Assembly (NCBI GenBank): GCA_965220835.1
Contig: OZ244842.1
Coordinates: 682,001-746,000 of the forward strand
Origin: Azophilus sp965220835
GTDB taxonomy: Bacteria; Pseudomonadota; Gammaproteobacteria; Pseudomonadales; Azotimanducaceae
DNA length: 64,000 nucleotides
Direction of reading: 5' to 3'
Shown: piece after piece, positions 60,036 through 64,000 of the stretch
Layout: each line of letters starts with the position of its first letter
Position numbering within the stretch: the first letter of the stretch is position 1
The notes under the pieces: generated by a model
The model's input: the letters and a program-made list of their open reading frames with translations, nothing else
The model's database searches: none
Told to the model about the DNA's origin: nothing
Position numbers and translations under genes: made by a program

Positions 60036-60935
60036 TTATGGGGCGCTAACCGTGCGCAGGCTGCTGGCGCTGGTCTTGATCGTGAACGGTTCGATGGCGT
60101 TGCGGGCCATCACGGCGAGTGCTGGGCCTTCGTTTGCGGAGTCCGTCGCAGTCGCGACCACCACCCCGGCCGCATGGCCGTTGGCGCCGCGCAACTCGGC
60201 GCCGATGTGGGGTTCTTCGTTCGTCCAAGCCAGCGCCGTTAGCTTCCGCTTGACTTCGCCCCGGTGCTGGGCGCGGGCCACGACTTCCTGGCCGAGATAG
60301 CAGCCCTTGGTGAAGCTCACTGCGCCGAGTTCATCAAGCGCCAGCATTTGCGGCAGGAAAAACCCGGAGGTTGCCGCTTGTAGCCAAACTTCCCGCCGGG
60401 CCATGGCGGCCTGTTGCCAGTCAGTGGGGCTGAGCGTTGGGCTGTCGATTACAAGCCCCCGCGCTTCGTCGAGGTCTTGGCCATGCAGGATGAGCAGCTG
60501 GCGCGTTTCATCGAGGTTGAGCGCGGGTGGCGCTAAGCCGAGGCCGTTGGCGCCGATCAGGGCGCAGTCGGCCGTTGCGTCCTTGGCTTGGGTCTTCGAG
60601 AACGCCAGATAGGGGGCCAGAAACGACAGTGCCAAGGCGCATAGACTTTGGTGGACAACCAGCGTCACCCGTTCGCCCTCGCGCCAGGCGTAGCCGGTGA
60701 GCACGGTTCGGCCCTTGATGTTGCACATTGCGGTGAAGGCGGGCTCGCTGCCGAGCGCATCCATGTCGATGGTGAGATAGCCTTGCAGAAAGGACGCCGA
60801 GTCTGGTCCGTCGAAGGTGATCACGCCGAAATCCTCAAGCGCCAGTGCGCCTCGCACACGTGCACCCGTTGTGCCTTGGGTGTTGCCGGTCGCGGCTGTG
60901 CGAGATGTCTGCGGTGGGTTGCGGACCATGGCCAT
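60036..60935 (-). CDS. ygfZ: Folate-binding protein YgfZ
   Basis: A 299-residue GcvT-like protein that helps assemble or repair iron-sulfur clusters with tetrahydrofolate. The YgfZ signature is SFTKGCYLGQEVVARAQHRG, following FLQGYLTIDMDALG and VYAW-like strands. The start is uncertain: ATG 60935 or 60929 give the normal N-terminus, while the open frame extends to 61043 into the promoter region shared with sdhE. Divergent from sdhE, as in E. coli. Confidence 0.93.
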   Translation of the reverse strand: MAMVRNPPQTSRTAATGNTQGTTGARVRGALALEDFGVITFDGPDSASFLQGYLTIDMDALGSEPAFTAMCNIKGRTVLTGYAWREGERVTLVVHQSLCALALSFLAPYLAFSKTQAKDATADCALIGANGLGLAPPALNLDETRQLLILHGQDLDEARGLVIDSPTLSPTDWQQAAMARREVWLQAATSGFFLPQMLALDELGAVSFTKGCYLGQEVVARAQHRGEVKRKLTALAWTNEEPHIGAELRGANGHAAGVVVATATDSANEGPALAVMARNAIEPFTIKTSASSLRTVSAP

Positions 60936-61072
60936 TGCCTGATGATTGCGAACTGAGGCAGGATTGTTGCCCGCTTTGAGGCGGTTGTCGAGATGCCGAG
61001 TTTTGCTGAAGCGCAACTTGGCGCGTATCTGATTGGATAGCACCCAGCTTGTTTCTGAACCTGGGCACTGTG

Positions 61073-61348
61073 ATGGATGAGAGTTTGCCCTTTGCGGGGA
61101 AAGCGGCGGTCGGTGCCCTGTACTGGCGCAGCCGCCGGGGTTTGGCTGAAGTCGAGCTCAAGCTGGTGCCGTTCTTCGAGCGTTGCTTCGAGGCATTGCC
61201 GGACGCCGACCGGCGAGCCTACGCTCGGCTGCTGGAGAGGGAGGATTGGCAGCTCCACGATTGGCTGCAGGGCCGTTCCGAACCTTCAGAGCCCGGCTTG
61301 GCCCGCATTGTCAGCCTGATTCGGCGCCTCGATGCAGAGCAGCCATGA
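61073..61348 (+). CDS. sdhE: FAD assembly factor SdhE
   Basis: A 91-residue protein that attaches FAD to succinate dehydrogenase or fumarate reductase. The invariant RGxxE is in YWRSRRGLAEVELKLVPF; EREDWQLHDWLQGRSEP is the usual C-terminal helix pair. ATG 61073 is chosen; GTG 61070 or an upstream TTG are possible. Its stop overlaps ygfX by four bases (ATGA). sdh genes are not in the window. Confidence 0.93.
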   Translation: MDESLPFAGKAAVGALYWRSRRGLAEVELKLVPFFERCFEALPDADRRAYARLLEREDWQLHDWLQGRSEPSEPGLARIVSLIRRLDAEQP

Positions 61349-61671
61349 CCCTGGCACCGGCCCGGTTGCGCCGGCTTGCTTGGGCTGCCCAATTGGCGGT
61401 TGCGGTGGCTGGCGGCTGGGTCTGGTTCGGCAGCGCCGGAGCGGCGCTGATGGCATTGTGGCTGTGGCTGCAGCGCCCGGCTGAGCGCATTGACGTGGAG
61501 TTCCCGCAGCCAGTGCGCTGGGTGCGCCTATCCCGCTTCGCCGTGACCTGGAGCGGCGGGCCGGCCAGATTCTGGGGTCGAACCGTACGGGTCTATCGCG
61601 ATGAAGTGAGCGCCGATGCATTCGCCCGTTTGCGCAGGGATCTGAAGGCAGCCTGCTCAGCGGAAGCCTAG
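61345..61671 (+). CDS. ygfX: YgfX (CptA)-like membrane protein
   Basis: A 108-residue protein with two adjacent membrane helices (LAWAAQLAVAVAGGWVWFG and SAGAALMALWLWLQ) and a small cytoplasmic tail (VRVYRDEVSADAFARLRRDL). YgfX pairs with SdhE and has been described as the toxin of the CptAB pair, acting on cytoskeletal proteins, although the toxin role is debated. It starts in the ATGA overlap with sdhE and ends 13 bp from convergent nadB. Confidence 0.87.
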   Translation: MTLAPARLRRLAWAAQLAVAVAGGWVWFGSAGAALMALWLWLQRPAERIDVEFPQPVRWVRLSRFAVTWSGGPARFWGRTVRVYRDEVSADAFARLRRDLKAACSAEA

Positions 61672-61684
61672 CAGGGCGCTCCGG

Positions 61685-63310
61685 CTAGCGCCGTTCCGCG
61701 TAGGGCCGCAGCAAGTCCAAGTGCTCCACTGAGCCGGGAAAGAGAATGGTGTCCTTGGCCTCGGCCAGCGGGTCCGGGTAGTCCAGGTTGAAGTGCAGGC
61801 CGCGGCTTTCTTGGCGCAGCATTGCGGAGCGGATGATGACGTCCGCCACGTCGATCAGGTTGCGCAGCTCGATGAGGTCGTTGCTCACCCGGTAGTTGCT
61901 GTAGTACTCGTGCACCTCCTGCTTGAGCAGGTTCACCCGATGCAGGGCCCGCTCCAGGCGCTTGTTGGTGCGCACGATGCCTACGTAGTCCCACATGAAG
62001 CGGCGCAGCTCCTCCCAATTGTGGGCAATGACCACGTCCTCGTCGGAATCCGTGACTTGGCTTTCGTCCCAGTGGGGGGCCTCCACGGGCGTGTGGGGGC
62101 GGTCCAGCTGGCCGCGAATGGCTTCGGCGGCGGCGTCGGCGAACACCAGGCATTCCAGCAGGGAGTTGCTCGCCAACCGGTTGGCGCCGTGCAGGCCCGT
62201 GCAGCTCACTTCGCCGATGGCGTAGAGGCCGGGAATGTCGGTGCCGCCCGTCTTGTCCACCACCACGCCGCCGCAGGTGTAGTGGGCGGCGGGCACCACA
62301 GGCACGGCCTCTTGGGTGATGTCATAGCCAAGCTCCCGGCAGCGCCGGGCGATGTTGGGGAAGCGCTCTTCAACGAATGCCCTAGGGCGGTGGCTGATGT
62401 CGATGTACACGCTGTCCGCGCCCAAGCGCTTCATCTCATGGTCGATGGCCCGGGCCACGATGTCGCGCGGCGCCAGTTCCGCCCGGGCATCGAAATCCGG
62501 CATGAAGCGGGTGCCGTCCGGCAGCGTGAGCACACCGCCCTCGCCGCGCACGGCTTCGGAGATCAGGAATGACTTGGCGTGGGGGTGGTAAAGGCAGGTG
62601 GGATGGAATTGGATGAATTCCATGTTGGCGATGCGGCAGCCCGCCCGCCAAGCCATGGCGATGCCGTCCCCCGTGGAGCCGTCCGGGTTGCTGGTGTACA
62701 GGTAAACCTTGCTGGCGCCGCCGGTGGCCAGCACCACGAAACGGGCTTGGAACACTTCAACGTGCCCCGTGCTGCGGTTGAGCACGTAGGCCCCGGCGCA
62801 ACGGTTGCCATGGCGGCCGAGCTTGCTTAAGTTGATCAGGTCGATGGCCACCCGGTCGTTGAACAGCTCAATGTTAGGGTGGTCCAGCGCGCGCTCGGTC
62901 AAGGTGGCCACCACGGCTGCCCCGGTGGCATCGGCCACGTGCAGGATGCGCCGAAAGGAGTGGCCGCCTTCGCGGGTCAGGTCCAGCTCGTTGCCCACTG
63001 CATCGAAGGACACGCCCCGGCTGCGCAGGCGATTGACCGCCCGGCTCGCTTGGGACACCGTGAATTGAACGATCTCCTCATCGCAAAGCCCGGCACCGGC
63101 GGCGATGGTGTCCCGGCCGTGGGCCTCGATGCTGTCCTCCGGGTCGGTCACCGCCGCGACGCCACCCTGCGCCCATTGGGAGGCGCTGGCTTCGGCGCGG
63201 TCTTTGCACAGCACGGTCACCCGCGCGTGCGGCGCCAGGCTCAGTGCCGCGGACAGCCCCGCGGCACCGCCGCCGATGATGAGAATGTCTGTGGCAAAGC
63301 GTTGGGTCAT
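61685..63310 (-). CDS. nadB: L-aspartate oxidase
   Basis: A 541-residue FAD enzyme, the first step of NAD synthesis (aspartate to iminoaspartate). FAD-binding start DILIIGGGAAGLSAALSLA; active-site blocks SASQWAQGGVAAV, EGGHSFRRILHVADATG, FIQFHPTCLYHP, VPAAHYTCGGVVVD and GLHGANRLASNSLLECLVFA. The C-terminal helical domain has MWDYVGIVRTNKRLERAL. nadB flanked by rpoE and sdhE/ygfX is the Pseudomonas-type order; nadB and rpoE diverge from a 193-bp gap that must hold both promoters. Confidence 0.97.
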   Translation of the reverse strand: MTQRFATDILIIGGGAAGLSAALSLAPHARVTVLCKDRAEASASQWAQGGVAAVTDPEDSIEAHGRDTIAAGAGLCDEEIVQFTVSQASRAVNRLRSRGVSFDAVGNELDLTREGGHSFRRILHVADATGAAVVATLTERALDHPNIELFNDRVAIDLINLSKLGRHGNRCAGAYVLNRSTGHVEVFQARFVVLATGGASKVYLYTSNPDGSTGDGIAMAWRAGCRIANMEFIQFHPTCLYHPHAKSFLISEAVRGEGGVLTLPDGTRFMPDFDARAELAPRDIVARAIDHEMKRLGADSVYIDISHRPRAFVEERFPNIARRCRELGYDITQEAVPVVPAAHYTCGGVVVDKTGGTDIPGLYAIGEVSCTGLHGANRLASNSLLECLVFADAAAEAIRGQLDRPHTPVEAPHWDESQVTDSDEDVVIAHNWEELRRFMWDYVGIVRTNKRLERALHRVNLLKQEVHEYYSNYRVSNDLIELRNLIDVADVIIRSAMLRQESRGLHFNLDYPDPLAEAKDTILFPGSVEHLDLLRPYAERR

Positions 63311-63503
63311 GGGCCGTAAACCCTGATTTTAGCCGTTCTCCGCAAGCCAGTTTGCTGGGATTGGTCTCCGCCTAATCCACTATTGTCCGTTGCAGCGTCG
63401 TCAAGACTACCACTCATCGGCCTGCCGCTCATCGCCCGGTGGCAAGCGTTGCCGTTTGCGAGCAAAATGCCGCCCCCAATGGCGGTGCGGGCTTGAATCG
63501 GGC

Positions 63504-64000
63504 ATGGGGTCAGACGAGACAGACAAGGCGTTGGTGTCCCGCGTCAAGCAGGGCGACCGAACCGCTTTCGATCTGCTCATTGGGCGCTATCAGCACAAGA
63601 TCTGCGCCTTGATCGCACGCCATGTGCGCAACCCGGACGAGGTGGAGGATGTGGCTCAGGAGGCGTTCATCAAGGCCTTTCGCGCTCTCCCGAAGTTCCG
63701 TGGTGACAGCGCGTTCTACACTTGGCTGTACCGCATTGCCATCAATACCGCCCACAATCACCAAATGGCGAAGAGCCGGCGCCCGCCGGGCACGGACATA
63801 GACGTCGAGGACGCCCAGTTCATGGATGGGGCGGAGCGGCTCATTGAAAACGAAACGCCTGAAGCGGCCGCTGCCCGGGATGAGTTGGCTGAGGCGTTGG
63901 ACCAAGCCATCGCGGCCCTGCCGGACGACTTGCGCAGTGCCCTCACCCTGCGGGAGTTCGACGGCCTGCGCTATGATCAGATCGCGGCCATCATGGAGTG
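63504..64000 (+). CDS. rpoE: RNA polymerase sigma-E factor (RpoE/AlgU), N-terminal part
   Basis: About 165 residues of an extracytoplasmic-function sigma factor; the gene runs off the right edge. Region 2 is clear: AFDLLIGRYQHKICALIARH, VEDVAQEAFIKAFRALPKFR, SAFYTWLYRIAINTAHNH. Region 4 begins LDQAIAALPDDLRSALTLRE and YDQIAAIME. It controls the envelope stress response, held by RseA/MucA, which would lie just past the window. ATG 63504 gives MGSDETDKALVSRVKQGDR, the family's usual length at this end. Confidence 0.95.
   Translation, partial: MGSDETDKALVSRVKQGDRTAFDLLIGRYQHKICALIARHVRNPDEVEDVAQEAFIKAFRALPKFRGDSAFYTWLYRIAINTAHNHQMAKSRRPPGTDIDVEDAQFMDGAERLIENETPEAAAARDELAEALDQAIAALPDDLRSALTLREFDGLRYDQIAAIME

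Noticed and set aside
61345..61671. sdhE-ygfX as a functional toxin-antitoxin pair (CptAB).
   Set aside because: Both proteins occur in housekeeping context and SdhE is a flavinylation factor; the toxin role is disputed, so it is not claimed as a TA system here.

Overview
The window is high-GC bacterial chromosome with the gene orders of a free-living or host-associated gammaproteobacterium near the Pseudomonas-type lineages: pyrG-kdsA-eno-ftsB, pcm-nlpD-fdxA, dsbC-hom-recJ-prfB-lysS, and sdhE-ygfX-nadB-rpoE. Several genes expected between these neighbours are absent: ispD/ispF/truD/surE between ftsB and pcm, rpoS between nlpD and fdxA, and thrC between hom and recJ. The species cannot be named from the sequence; an uncultivated marine or symbiotic gammaproteobacterium is a reasonable guess. 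No rRNA, tRNA, CRISPR array, phage or transposase gene was seen.

Layout. 1-2.9 kb (minus strand): an anion permease (SulP, cut by the edge), a STAS-VOC fusion and an ammonium channel. 3.0-3.1 kb: tandem hairpin repeats, one copy of which recurs at 45.1 kb. 3.4-8.1 kb: five overlapping core genes (CTP synthase, Kdo-8-P synthase, enolase, FtsB, Pcm), then a DUF368 lipid-carrier transporter, NlpD and ferredoxin FdxA. 10.4-14.0 kb: a small accessory island with two PIN-type toxin modules, one with an XRE-ImmA partner. 14.1-17.4 kb: 2-methylacyl-CoA racemase-like enzyme, propionyl-CoA synthetase and a YgiN-like protein. 17.6-22.8 kb: a patchwork of FGE-like protein, ArsC, TlpA, DUF454, methylmalonyl-CoA epimerase, two small lipoproteins and a GST, with lower-GC stretches and inverted repeats.

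23.0-29.1 kb is a probable zinc-acquisition locus: two matching Zur-like palindromes, an ABC transporter whose permease carries a roughly 120-residue His/Asp-rich insertion, a DUF3299 protein, a small Cys/His exported protein and a ZnuD-type receptor with His/Glu-rich loops. A PhoX-type phosphatase and a Rieske oxygenase with a small coupled partner follow. 33.1-36.1 kb is a thiamine uptake unit: a TPP riboswitch, a TonB receptor and a PnuC-family permease (PnuT). Then come SrkA, a STAS protein, an orphan salicylate synthase, ProS, DsbC, Hom, RecJ, RF2 (with its programmed frameshift), LysS and Ung.

48.6-52.7 kb holds the valine-degradation steps from isobutyryl-CoA to methylmalonate semialdehyde. 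It connects logically to the propionyl-CoA synthetase, epimerase and racemase at 14-20 kb. 52.8-56.7 kb is a complete Hen1-Pnkp RNA-repair pair. 56.7-58.3 kb encodes a cobalt-type nitrile hydratase and its activator, followed by a 23-codon small ORF translationally coupled to a CmcJ/NvfI-like oxygenase. The window ends with ygfZ, sdhE, ygfX, nadB and a truncated rpoE (algU).
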